Shown here piece by piece: positions 7,633-15,485 of a stretch of 37,206 nucleotides of DNA. The DNA comes from Amycolatopsis taiwanensis DSM 45107. GTDB lineage: Bacteria; Actinomycetota; Actinomycetes; Mycobacteriales; Pseudonocardiaceae. Where the stretch lies: contig NZ_JAFB01000024.1 in the NCBI RefSeq assembly GCF_000519205.1, positions 158,659 to 195,864 of the forward strand. The letters are read 5' to 3'. Under the pieces are notes generated by a model, which searched no databases, was not told the DNA's origin, and saw only the letters and a list, made by a program, of their open reading frames with translations. The position numbers and the translations under genes were made by a program. Position 1 is the stretch's first letter, and every line of letters starts with the position of its first letter.

Positions 7633-8613
7633 GTGGACTTCACGATTTCCCTGGAGCAGCGCCAGTTTTCCGAGAGCCTGCACGACTTCCTGCGTGGCGC
7701 GGACACCCCGGCCGCCGCCCGTGCCTGGGCTGGCGGCGATCACGAGCCGGGGCTGAAGCTCTGGCGTGACCTCGGAGAGATCGGCGTCGCCGCGCTGCTG
7801 GTGCCCGACGAGTTCGGCGGGCTGGGCGCGGGCGCCACCGACGCGGTGCTCGCGTTCGAGGCGCTGGGCTATCACTGCGTGCCCGGCCCGGTCGTGGAAA
7901 CCGCGGTGGTGGCGCCCACGCTGCTCACCGGGGACGACGCGCGGCGATGGCTGCCGGAACTCGCCACCGGAAATGAGGTCGCGACGGTGTTCGCCCCTCC
8001 TCAGGTGCCGCTCGCGCTGGACGCCGACATCGCCGCTCTCACCCTGCGTATCGGGCAGGACAGGGTGGATCGGGTCGACGGCGAACTGGAGCCGGTGCGC
8101 TCGATCGACCCCACCCGGCGACTGTTCCGCGTCCGCGGCGACGGTGTCCCGGTGTCCGCCGCGGGGGGAGAGCCGGCCGTCGATCTGGGCACGCTGGCCG
8201 TGGCGGCACAACTGCTCGGCGCCGGTCGCCGCCTGCTCGACCTGGCGGGCGAATACGCCAAACAGCGGCACCAGTACGGCAAGCCGATCGGGCAGTACCA
8301 GGCGATCAAGCACCTGCTCGCCGATGTGGTCACCGGGCTGGAACTGGCCCGGCCCCTGGCCTACGGCGCGGCGGTCGCGGCGGAGGCCGGCGCAGGCACC
8401 GTAACGCGGGACGTCTCGGCCGCGAAGGTCGCGGCGGCCGACGCCGCCTACCGGGCGGCCCGCACCGCGCTGCAGGTGCACGGCGCCATCGGCTACACGG
8501 CCGAGCACGATCTCGGGCTTTGGCTGACCAAGGTGCGCGCGCTGGCCGGGGCCTGGGGTAGCGGCGCCGTCCACCGCCGGCGGGTGCTGGCCGCATTGAA
8601 GGGCGACAAGTGA
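7633..8613 (+). CDS. Acyl-CoA dehydrogenase, FadE32-like short subunit
   Basis: 326 residues, matching the short FadE32-type subunits. GTG 7633 is chosen: it gives VDFTISLEQRQFSESLHDFLRG, a normal N-terminus, with AGGTGA 7 nt upstream, whereas starts further up lie in the wrong reading frame of the previous gene. Motifs are IGVAALLVPDEFGGLGAGATD, YAKQRHQYGKPIGQYQAIKHLLAD and QVHGAIGYTAEHDLGLWLTKV. The middle beta domain is shortened, as in the partner subunits of steroid alpha2beta2 dehydrogenases. It ends in TGATG, overlapping the next gene. Confidence 0.85.
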   Translation: MDFTISLEQRQFSESLHDFLRGADTPAAARAWAGGDHEPGLKLWRDLGEIGVAALLVPDEFGGLGAGATDAVLAFEALGYHCVPGPVVETAVVAPTLLTGDDARRWLPELATGNEVATVFAPPQVPLALDADIAALTLRIGQDRVDRVDGELEPVRSIDPTRRLFRVRGDGVPVSAAGGEPAVDLGTLAVAAQLLGAGRRLLDLAGEYAKQRHQYGKPIGQYQAIKHLLADVVTGLELARPLAYGAAVAAEAGAGTVTRDVSAAKVAAADAAYRAARTALQVHGAIGYTAEHDLGLWLTKVRALAGAWGSGAVHRRRVLAALKGDK

Positions 8614-9689
8614 TGGACAGCGACGAGATCAGGGCACTGCGGGAGGCCGTGCGCACGCTGCTGGCGAAGCGGTCCGGTTCCGCGGCGGTGCGGGCGGCGG
8701 TGGACACCCCGCTGGGCTACGACGACAAGCTGTGGTCCGTGCTGTGCGAACAGATCGGCGTGGCCGCGCTCGCCATCCCGGAGGAATACGGCGGTGTCGG
8801 TGCCACGCTGGCCGAAGTGCACGCCGTCTGCGAGGAACTCGGCCGGACGCTGACGCCCAGCCCGCTGCTCGGTTCCACGGTGCTGTGTGCTCAGGCGATC
8901 CTCGCCGCCGGCGATCCCGAGACGTGCGCCCGCCTGCTGCCCGGAATCGCCGACGGCGGCACGATCGCGGCCCTGGCATGGGCCGGGGAGGCGGGTGCCT
9001 GGGCCCCGGACTCGCCCGCTCTCGTGGCCACCGAATCCACAGTGGATGGTTGCGCGCATTACGTGCTCGACGGCGACGTCGCCGACGTGCTGCTTGTCGC
9101 AGCGCGAACGCCGGACGGGGTCGGACTGTTCGAAGTGGACACCGCCCATCCCGGCGTGCGGCGGTGGCACACGCCGACCATGGATCAGACCCGACGCTTG
9201 GCCGCGGTGGAACTGACCGGAGTGCCGGGACGGCGGCTGGACCGCGGAGACTATGCCGCGGCGCTGCGCCGGGTGCGTGACCTCGCCCTGGTCGCGCTGT
9301 CGGCCGAACAGGTCGGTGCGGCAGCACGTGCGCTCGAACTGACCGTCGAATACACCAAGCAGCGGCGGCAGTTCGGCCGTGCCATCGGGTCGTTCCAGGC
9401 GCTCAAGCACCGCATGGCGGATGCGTACGTGCTCGTCGAGGCCGCCCGGTCGGCGTCCTGGGCCGCGCTGGAGTCCGCGCTGGCCGACGAGGCCGGCCTC
9501 GCGGCGGACGCCGCCACCGCGAAGGTGGTGTGCTCGGAGGCCCTCGAGCAGGTCGCCGCGGAGATGATCCAGCTCCACGGCGGCATCGCGATCACCTGGG
9601 AACACGACGCGCACCTCTACTTCAAGCGTGCGCACAGCAGCGCCCAGATCTTCGGCGAGACCTCGAAGTACCTGGCCGAACTGGCTTAG
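8613..9689 (+). CDS. Acyl-CoA dehydrogenase, IpdE2/FadE33-like subunit
   Basis: 358 residues. Motifs are IGVAALAIPEEYGGVGATLAEV, YTKQRRQFGRAIGSFQALKHRMAD and QLHGGIAITWEHDAHLYFKRA. Position as third of three dehydrogenases behind fadD3 matches mycobacterial fadE33, which forms the IpdE1-IpdE2 enzyme with FadE30 (2590-3759); the assignment rests on gene order. The start is ATG 8613 overlapping the previous stop; a GTG at 8610 would add one residue. The 3' end overlaps by 4 nt the end of the convergent SDR gene. Confidence 0.84.
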   Translation: MDSDEIRALREAVRTLLAKRSGSAAVRAAVDTPLGYDDKLWSVLCEQIGVAALAIPEEYGGVGATLAEVHAVCEELGRTLTPSPLLGSTVLCAQAILAAGDPETCARLLPGIADGGTIAALAWAGEAGAWAPDSPALVATESTVDGCAHYVLDGDVADVLLVAARTPDGVGLFEVDTAHPGVRRWHTPTMDQTRRLAAVELTGVPGRRLDRGDYAAALRRVRDLALVALSAEQVGAAARALELTVEYTKQRRQFGRAIGSFQALKHRMADAYVLVEAARSASWAALESALADEAGLAADAATAKVVCSEALEQVAAEMIQLHGGIAITWEHDAHLYFKRAHSSAQIFGETSKYLAELA

Positions 9690-10516
9690 GTGCGGCGGGC
9701 CGAGGTGGCCAGATCCACTTCGAGCACGGTCCCGCTGGTCCGGCCCGGATCGGTGACGAAGTACAGCACCGCGCGGGTCACGTCCTCCGGCTCCAGCCAC
9801 GGGACGCCCATCGGGTCCATCGCGGCCAGGCGCGGCACCACATCGTCCACCTCCGGCCGCTCGACACCGGGGCAGAACGTGGCGAACGAGGCGTCGTTGA
9901 CCACCATCGGCGTACGTACCGTCGTCGGGCACACGACATTGGCCGTGACCCCGGTCCGGGCGGTCTCCAGGGCCACCGACTTGATCAGTCCGATCAGGCC
10001 CCACTTCGCGGCCACGTAGTGGCCGAGCGTCGCCATCCCGCCCCGTCCGGCCCCCGACGAGGTGGCGACGATCCGGCCGTACCCGGCGCCGGTCATGTGC
10101 GGCAGAACCGCACGGACGCAGCGGAACACGCCACCGAGGTTGGTCTCGATCATGTCGTGCCACGAGTCGTCGCTGATGTCCGTGACCCGGGAGAAGCCGC
10201 AGATGCCGGCATTGGCGACCAGCACGTCGAGCCGCCCGAACTCCGCCACGGTCCGCCCCACGACCTCGTCGACGGCCTTGCTGTCGCGCACGTCCACCGT
10301 CGCCGCGCTCGCCATGCCACCGGCGGCACGGATGGTTTCGACCGTCTCGTCCAGGTCCTCGGCCGTCGCCATCGGATAGGCCACCGTCGGGACCTGCGCC
10401 GCGATGTCGCACACCACGACGTGCGCCCCCTCGGCGGCCAGCGCACGCGCGTGGGCGCGTCCCTGGCCGCGCGCGCCTCCGGTCACCAGCGCGACCCGCC
10501 CGTCCAGTTGCCCCAT
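9686..10516 (-). CDS. Mycofactocin-type short-chain dehydrogenase
   Basis: 276-residue SDR with TGGARGQGRAHA at 12-23, VANAGICG, SSGAGRGG and HYVAAKWG (YxxxK). The GQGR glycine motif and the insertion of about 25 residues after VVVCDIA (about 38-62) are hallmarks of the mycofactocin-coupled SDR/carveol dehydrogenase group, whose NAD is held tightly and re-oxidised through mycofactocin. No mycofactocin biosynthesis gene is in the window. It probably oxidises a steroid hydroxyl or a ring-degradation alcohol. ATG 10516 has GAGGA just upstream. The SDR at 10547-11362 reads into it after 30 bp, so they form an operon. Confidence 0.8.
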   Translation of the reverse strand: MGQLDGRVALVTGGARGQGRAHARALAAEGAHVVVCDIAAQVPTVAYPMATAEDLDETVETIRAAGGMASAATVDVRDSKAVDEVVGRTVAEFGRLDVLVANAGICGFSRVTDISDDSWHDMIETNLGGVFRCVRAVLPHMTGAGYGRIVATSSGAGRGGMATLGHYVAAKWGLIGLIKSVALETARTGVTANVVCPTTVRTPMVVNDASFATFCPGVERPEVDDVVPRLAAMDPMGVPWLEPEDVTRAVLYFVTDPGRTSGTVLEVDLATSARRT

Positions 10517-10546
10517 TTCCTCGTCGCCTTTCTCTCGTGCTTGCTG

Positions 10547-11362
10547 TCACGGGTCGAGCGGCCGGTTGGTCCACCCGCCGCCGTGCCGCGGGTACCAGCC
10601 GCCGGCTGCCCAGGTGCCGCCGTCCACGTGGATCGTGGTGCCGGTGACGAAGGACGACAGGTCGGACGCGAGGAACAGCGCCGCACCGGCCACGTCGTCA
10701 GGTGTGCCGTGCCGTCCCAGCGGGACCCAGGTGGACCACCGCCACCGGTCCCCTTCGCCGACCCAGTCCGAGTAGGGGAGCTGCGGGCTCTCCACCACGT
10801 CGGGCGCGATCGCGTTGACCCGTATGCCATGCCCGCCGGTCTCGACGGCGAGGCTGCGGGTGAACTGGCCGACCGCGGCCTTGTAGGCCGAGTACACGGC
10901 GTGGCCGGGGATCCCGCGGAATGCTTCTACGGTCGTGAGGTTGATGATGCTGCCGCCTCGTCCGCGGTCGACCATTCCAGGCAGCACGGCACGGGTGGTC
11001 GCCAGCACGTGACCGAGGTTCACCTCGCCCAGTGTCGCCCACTGGCCGGGGGATTCGTGCGCGAATTCGACCGGCGGGCGCAGGAAGTGGCCGACGTTGT
11101 TCACCAGCAAGTCCGGCTGACCTGCCGTCGCCATGCGCTCGGCCGCGCCGGGGGCGACCACGTCCAGGACGAGTGTGGTCAGCTCGCCGGTGGCGTGGCG
11201 GGCCAGTTCCGCCAGCGCCGGCGCGTCCTTGTCGACCGCGACTACTCGCGCGCCGTGCGCCAGGAACGCCGTCGTGATGCCGCGTCCGATACCGGCGGCG
11301 GCACCGGTGATCAGCGCCGTGCGGCCGGCGAGCAGGGGACCGGGCTGGTGTGGGGTGGGCAT
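10547..11362 (-). CDS. Short-chain dehydrogenase/reductase
   Basis: 271 residues. TGAAAGIG at 19-26 binds the cofactor, NNVGH replaces the usual NNAG, and YSAYKAA carries YxxxK; the C-terminus HVDGGTWAAGGWYPRHGGG is unusual and long. ATG 11362 is preferred over GTG 11368 because AAGGAGGA lies 6 nt from it and abuts the GTG. It is divergent from the Old Yellow Enzyme gene and upstream of the mycofactocin-type SDR. The substrate is unknown; a hydroxysteroid or hydroxyacyl-CoA is likely from context. Confidence 0.8.
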   Translation of the reverse strand: MPTPHQPGPLLAGRTALITGAAAGIGRGITTAFLAHGARVVAVDKDAPALAELARHATGELTTLVLDVVAPGAAERMATAGQPDLLVNNVGHFLRPPVEFAHESPGQWATLGEVNLGHVLATTRAVLPGMVDRGRGGSIINLTTVEAFRGIPGHAVYSAYKAAVGQFTRSLAVETGGHGIRVNAIAPDVVESPQLPYSDWVGEGDRWRWSTWVPLGRHGTPDDVAGAALFLASDLSSFVTGTTIHVDGGTWAAGGWYPRHGGGWTNRPLDP

Positions 11363-11426
11363 CGGCACTCCTCCTTGAGCAAGCGATAGGTTGGCATTGC
11401 GAGGCGGCCACCGTCAATGGCCGGAG

Positions 11427-11441
11427 TTCCGATCAGTGGGA
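11427..11441. promoter_or_regulatory. Weak copy of the 15-bp cluster palindrome (SDR/OYE region)
   Basis: TTCCGATCAGTGGGA differs from TCCCGNTSANCGGGA at two defined positions. It lies between the divergent SDR (11362) and OYE (11532) genes. On the plus strand GAAGAT begins at 11472, 31 bp from the palindrome edge, the same offset as in stronger copies, but lacks the first T of TAnnnT. Confidence 0.45.
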
Positions 11442-11531
11442 CTGGTCCTGGCTTGCGGGTCGTCGTGCGCTGAAGATCGCGATGAGGTGGGTGCGCCAGG
11501 GCAACGTGCCCGAAAAGCCGAGGAGGAGCCG

Positions 11532-12719
11532 ATGACCCGCACCAAGCGGACCACGCCGCCGGACGTGTTCGCGCCCGCCAAGCTCGGACCGGTGAGCCTG
11601 CGTAACCGCACGATCAAGGCGGCGACGTACGAGAATATGGCGCGACACGGCCTGGTCACCCAACCGCTCATCGACTTCCACGTCGAGCACGCCGCCGGTG
11701 GCGTCGGGATGACCACCGTCGCCTACTGCGCGGTCGCCAAGGAAGGTCGCACCGATGGCCGTCAGATCTACTGGCGGCCCGAGGCGCTGCCGGGGTTACG
11801 CCGGCTGACCGAAGCCGTGCACGCGGAGGGGGCGGCGATTTCCGCCCAGATCGGCCACTCCGGTCCGGTCGGCAACTCCAGGGTCACCGGTGGGCCCGCG
11901 TTGTCGCCGAGTCGGTTCTTCAACGCGCAGTCGCTTCGCCCCACGGCCCCGGCCACGCGAGCCGACCTCGATCGCGTGGTCCGCGCGCACGGGGACGCGG
12001 CACGGATGGCGATCGAGGCCGGTTTCGACGCCGTGGAGGTGCACCTCGGGCACAACTACCTGGCCAGTTCGTTCCTCAGCCCCAAGCTCAACCGTCGCAA
12101 GGACGACTACGGCGGATCGCTGGAGAACCGCGCGCGGCTGGCGCTGGAGATCACCCGTGCCGTCCGGGAGGCGGCCGGTGACCGCCTTGCCGTTCTCGCG
12201 AAACTGAACATGGACGACGGTGTGCCGGGCGGATTCTGGCTGGACGAGGCGATCGTGGTCGCCCAGTGGCTGGAGCGCTCGGGCACGATCGACGCGCTGG
12301 AGATGACCGCGGGCAGTTCGCTGCTCAACCCGATGTACCTGTTCAAGGGCGACGCCCCGGTGCGCGAGTTCGCCGCGCACATGCCCGAGCCGGTCAAGAC
12401 CGGCGTCAAACTCGTCGGCCGGTATTTCCTGCGCGGCTACCCATACCAGGACGGCTACCTGCTCGACGACGCCCGCCAGATCCGCGCCGCGGTCGGCCTG
12501 CCGATGGTCCTGCTCGGCGGGGTCACCAACCGGGCGATCATGGACCAGGCGATGGCGGAGGACTTCCAGTTCGTGGCCATGGGCCGCGCGCTGCTGCGGG
12601 AACCGGACCTGATCAACCGGATGCAGAAAGAACCGCGCACGCGCTCGCTGTGCAACCACAACAACAAGTGCATGACCACCATCTTCAGCGGCGGCACCCG
12701 CTGCCTCCTGCGCCCCTGA
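11532..12719 (+). CDS. Old Yellow Enzyme family NADH:flavin oxidoreductase
   Basis: 395-residue FMN TIM-barrel ene-reductase. Visible are FAPAKLGPVSLRNRTIKAAT, QIGHSGPVG, VHLGHNYLASSFLSPKLNRRKDDYGGSLENRARL (family hallmark) and GGVTNRAIMDQAMAEDFQFVAMGRALLREPDL. The C-terminus keeps CNHNNKCMTTIFSGGTRC, which resembles the start of the 4Fe-4S site of the long dienoyl-CoA-reductase branch (CxHCNKCM...GTRC) but with Asn at the second cysteine position and no following domains. ATG 11532 has AGGAGGAG just upstream. Probable role: reduction or isomerisation of a conjugated steroid enone. A weak cluster palindrome lies upstream. Confidence 0.85.
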   Translation: MTRTKRTTPPDVFAPAKLGPVSLRNRTIKAATYENMARHGLVTQPLIDFHVEHAAGGVGMTTVAYCAVAKEGRTDGRQIYWRPEALPGLRRLTEAVHAEGAAISAQIGHSGPVGNSRVTGGPALSPSRFFNAQSLRPTAPATRADLDRVVRAHGDAARMAIEAGFDAVEVHLGHNYLASSFLSPKLNRRKDDYGGSLENRARLALEITRAVREAAGDRLAVLAKLNMDDGVPGGFWLDEAIVVAQWLERSGTIDALEMTAGSSLLNPMYLFKGDAPVREFAAHMPEPVKTGVKLVGRYFLRGYPYQDGYLLDDARQIRAAVGLPMVLLGGVTNRAIMDQAMAEDFQFVAMGRALLREPDLINRMQKEPRTRSLCNHNNKCMTTIFSGGTRCLLRP

Positions 12720-12755
12720 CCCCGGATCTCGCCACCCCAACCCTCACCTCACGTG

Positions 12756-13138
12756 CCTGAGCCGAGAACTCACGCGCCTGACCCGGGACACACGCGCGTG
12801 AGCCGGGAATTCGCGTGCCTGAGCCAGGAATTCGCGTGCCTGAGCCGGGGACACGCGTGCCTGGACCGGGAGTTCGGGTGCCCGAGCCGAGAACTCGCGC
12901 GCCTGGACCGGGAATTCGCGCGCCTGGACCGGGAACTCGCGCGCCTGAGCCGGGAACTCACGCGCCTGAGCCGGGGACACGCCGGGGCCTGGCGTGTCCC
13001 CGGCTGGGGACGGTGAGTTCCCGGTTCAGGCACCTGAGTTCCCGGTTCAGGCGGGTGAGTTCTGGGTTCGGGTGGGTGAGTTGCGGGTTCGGGTGGGTGA
13101 GTTGCGGGTTGGGGTGGGTGAGTTGCGGGTTCGGGGCT
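12756..13138. repeat. Two opposed arrays of degenerate 21-bp repeats between convergent genes
   Basis: About eleven forward units of the type CCTGAGCCGGGAACTCACGCG run from 12756 to about 12982. A central inverted repeat follows, GGGGACACGCC...GGCGTGTCCCC, and then about six units in reverse orientation (type GTGAGTTCCCGGTTCAGGC) to 13138. The array fills the gap between the OYE stop (12719) and the hsaC stop (13148). Because 21 is a multiple of three it keeps frames open and creates false ORFs. Two more units occur at 32663-32705. There are no spacers, so this is not CRISPR. Confidence 0.9.
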
Positions 13139-13147
13139 GGGGTGCGA

Positions 13148-14035
13148 TCAGCCGAAGTCCCACTGGTGGCCCCAGTAGCTGTCGGCGGTGATTTCCTCGG
13201 CCGTGTAGGCGTTTTCGTCGACGTGGATGCCCTCGCAGCCGACCTCGAGGTCCCAGCCGCCGGGGGTGCGTACGTAGAACGACACCATCTTGTCGTTGGT
13301 GTGCCGGCCCAGTGTCGAGGACAGGTGGTATCCCGCGCTGGTGACACGGTCGAGCGCACGGCCGACCTCGTCGAGGGTTTCGCACTCGACCATGATGTGC
13401 ACCAGGGCCGGTGCCTTCAGCTCGGGCGAGGGGATGAGCGCCAGACTGTGGTGACGGGCGTTGACGCCCAGGAAGCGGAGCCGGACCGGGCCGGCCTCCG
13501 GTGGCGCGGGCAGCCGGAACGCGCCGCGCGGCAGGAAGCCGAGCGTATCGGCGTAGAAGCGGTACGCGCCGTCCAGGTCGTTCACGGGCACGACGACGTG
13601 CCCGGCGCCCAGTTTGCCGGTCACGAAGCGGTTTCCGTACGGAGTCGCAATAGGACTGTGGTCCAGCGCCGGACCGTGGAAGATCTCCACCGGGGTGCCA
13701 CCGGGCGCCTCGAAGGCGATGCCGGCCTCCACCCGCCGGGCTTCCGCCTCGTCCAGCGTCAGTGGCTTCGTGCCGATTCCCGCTGCCTCGATGGTGGCCT
13801 GAACCCGTTGCAGGGCAAGGTGATCGCGGACCTCCCAGCCGACCGCCTCGACGCGGTCGGTGTCGCCGGGCAGGATCACGATCCGCCCCGGGCGCTCGTC
13901 CATCCGCAGGTACAGCGCACCGGCCTCCGGCCCGGTGCCCTCGGCGAAGCCGATCGTGGAGAAGGCGAACTTCCGCCAAGCGTCCATATCGCTGGCGCGG
14001 ACTCGAACGTAGCCGAGCGAGCTGATGTCCGGCAT
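13148..14035 (-). CDS. hsaC: HsaC-like extradiol dioxygenase (3,4-DHSA dioxygenase)
   Basis: Type I extradiol dioxygenase (VOC superfamily, two modules) of 295 residues. The Fe(II) ligands fall at H146 (GAGHVVVP), H213 (LVHIMVE) and E264 (WDLEVG), and H196, H245 and Y254 match the active-site positions of BphC. HsaC cleaves the catechol formed from the steroid A ring by meta-cleavage. The length and the C-terminus (DSYWGHQWDF) fit. It follows hsaA by 27 bp on the same strand, so the two are one operon. The start is ATG 14035. hsaD and hsaB are separate transcription units to the right. Confidence 0.9.
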   Translation of the reverse strand: MPDISSLGYVRVRASDMDAWRKFAFSTIGFAEGTGPEAGALYLRMDERPGRIVILPGDTDRVEAVGWEVRDHLALQRVQATIEAAGIGTKPLTLDEAEARRVEAGIAFEAPGGTPVEIFHGPALDHSPIATPYGNRFVTGKLGAGHVVVPVNDLDGAYRFYADTLGFLPRGAFRLPAPPEAGPVRLRFLGVNARHHSLALIPSPELKAPALVHIMVECETLDEVGRALDRVTSAGYHLSSTLGRHTNDKMVSFYVRTPGGWDLEVGCEGIHVDENAYTAEEITADSYWGHQWDFG

Positions 14036-14062
14036 TCTTGGTTCCTTTGCTTGATCGGTGGT

Positions 14063-15247
14063 TCAGATGAGGTTGCGGAGGGCGCCTTCGGGCTCGATGC
14101 CCATCGAAAGCAGTGCGGTGGAGTGGTAAATCGGACCGGGCGTGTGGATGGCATGCTGGAGCCCGACGTGGGCGTCGCGCCAGAACCGCTGCATGATGTT
14201 CTGCCGACGCACCGCGTTTCCGCCCGAGCGCGCGAAGATCTCGTCGACCGCCGCCACCGCTCGCCACGCGCAGCGGACCTGGTTGCGCCGCACCGTGGCC
14301 CGGTCGGCGAACGTGATCTCCTTTCCCTCATCGGCCAGGTCGTAGAGCCGGCTGATGCCGTCCAACAACTGTGTCCGCGACGCCGCGATCTCCGAGGCCG
14401 CTTCCGAGATCGCCGAAAGCACATACGGGTCTTCCCTGATTTTCCCGCCCACCGCGGCCACGCGGTCGCGCTGGTAGTCCAGATGAGCCGCGAGCGCACC
14501 CTCCGAGATCCCGACGACCGCCGCGGTGATGCCCAGCGGGAACATCGCCCAGAACGGCATCCGGTAAACGGTGTCGGTGCGGCCCGCCCGTTCCGCGGCC
14601 AGTTCGCCCCCGGCGACCTCCGCGGAGTCGATCGTGCGGTAGGCGGGAATGAAGGCACCGTCGACGATGACGTCCTTGCTGCCCGTCCCGCACAGCCCGA
14701 TGACATCCCAGGAGTTCTCGACGATGGTGTAATCTCGGCGCGGCAGCACGACATGCAACGTCGACGGCGGCTGGGCCGGCTTGCCGTCGGCGTCCCCGAC
14801 CAGCGCTCCGAGAAAGATCCAGTCACAGTGGTCGGTTCCGGAGGAGAAGTTCCACCGTCCCCGCAGGAGGTAGCCGCCGTCGGTCGGGGTGGCGATGCCC
14901 TGTGGCGCGTAGGGGGAGGCGATCCACGTGTCCGGGTTGGTGCCCCAGACCTCGTGCTGCAGCTTGCGATCCATCAGGGCCATCTCCCACGGGTGCACAC
15001 CGCCCACGCCGCACACCCACCCGGTGGAGCCGCACACCTTCGCCACCGCCATGACCGCTTCGGCGAAGTCACGCGGGTGCGCCGCGTATCCACCGAAGTC
15101 GGTCGGCTGCAGCAGCCGCATCACGCCGGCTTCGCGCACGAGCTTGACGCTCTCGTCGGAGAGCTTGCCCAGGCGCTCGGTCTCCTCCGCGGTCGCCGCC
15201 AGCCGCGTGGCGAGCTCCTCTACCCGGCGAACAACGTCATGCGCCAT
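14063..15247 (-). CDS. hsaA: HsaA-like flavin-dependent monooxygenase, oxygenase component
   Basis: 394 residues, exactly the usual HsaA length, with acyl-CoA-dehydrogenase fold (RLLQPTDFGGYAAHPRDFAEAV, CGSTGWVCGVGGVHPWEMAL, GRWNFSSGTDHCDW, GLCGTGSKDVIVDGAFIPAYR). HsaA with the reductase HsaB hydroxylates 3-HSA to the catechol 3,4-DHSA. The start is ATG 15247, where GGAGG lies 7 nt upstream; the frame is open further back but without homology. The reductase hsaB lies 2 kb away on the other strand. Its leader carries competing inverted repeats and the promoter carries two copies of the cluster palindrome. Confidence 0.92.
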   Translation of the reverse strand: MAHDVVRRVEELATRLAATAEETERLGKLSDESVKLVREAGVMRLLQPTDFGGYAAHPRDFAEAVMAVAKVCGSTGWVCGVGGVHPWEMALMDRKLQHEVWGTNPDTWIASPYAPQGIATPTDGGYLLRGRWNFSSGTDHCDWIFLGALVGDADGKPAQPPSTLHVVLPRRDYTIVENSWDVIGLCGTGSKDVIVDGAFIPAYRTIDSAEVAGGELAAERAGRTDTVYRMPFWAMFPLGITAAVVGISEGALAAHLDYQRDRVAAVGGKIREDPYVLSAISEAASEIAASRTQLLDGISRLYDLADEGKEITFADRATVRRNQVRCAWRAVAAVDEIFARSGGNAVRRQNIMQRFWRDAHVGLQHAIHTPGPIYHSTALLSMGIEPEGALRNLI

Positions 15248-15267
15248 CGACGCACCTCCGAACTGGT

Positions 15268-15298
15268 GTGGCGAACAATCGCCACAAGTTCGTGGCGA
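15268..15298 (-). promoter_or_regulatory. Overlapping alternative inverted repeats in the hsaA leader
   Basis: On the minus strand TCGCCAC (15298-15292), GTGGCGA (15285-15279) and TCGCCAC (15274-15268) follow each other. The middle copy can pair with either neighbour: across GAACTT or across TTGT (GTGGCGATTGTTCGCCAC). All three lie downstream of the predicted -10 (15311-15306) and before the SD, so they are in the transcript. This may be a repressor operator, for example for the TetR next door, or a two-state RNA leader. Confidence 0.6.
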
Positions 15299-15305
15299 TG
15301 CCCTG

Positions 15306-15356
15306 ACGCTAAAACCGCCGTCGGCCCACCACGACCGCAGATCCCGCTGATCGGGA
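15306..15356 (-). promoter_or_regulatory. hsaA promoter: cluster palindrome plus -10
   Basis: The palindrome TCCCGCTGATCGGGA occupies 15342-15356. On the minus strand TAGCGT (15311-15306) begins 31 bp beyond its edge, placing a start site near 15299 and a leader of about 53 nt before the hsaA ATG. The hexamer, spacing and palindrome all recur at other promoters of the block. Confidence 0.7.
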
Positions 15357-15457
15357 CCCCCGCGATCTCCACCGGCACCTTCTGTCCACATCGGACGCGA
15401 ATTCTCGCCCGCCGCGACAACTGTGCCCGCCGCGCTCGGCGCGTGTCGACGCCTGCG

Positions 15458-15472
15458 TCCCGGTCAGCGGGA
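15458..15472. promoter_or_regulatory. Second cluster palindrome upstream of hsaA
   Basis: TCCCGGTCAGCGGGA matches the consensus fully. It lies 116 bp from the hsaA-proximal copy, close to eleven helical turns, just beyond the TetR stop codon. No -10-like hexamer is at the usual offset on either strand, so it may be an auxiliary site. Confidence 0.6.
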
Positions 15473-15485
15473 CGACCCGGCAGCG

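Noticed and set aside
8493..11389. Long open frames on both strands (693 and 619 residues)
   Set aside because: They cross the fadE33-like gene and the SDR genes in other frames and show no domain features.
12756..13138. CRISPR array
   Set aside because: Units are contiguous 21-bp degenerate repeats without spacers, and orientation reverses in the middle; no cas genes.
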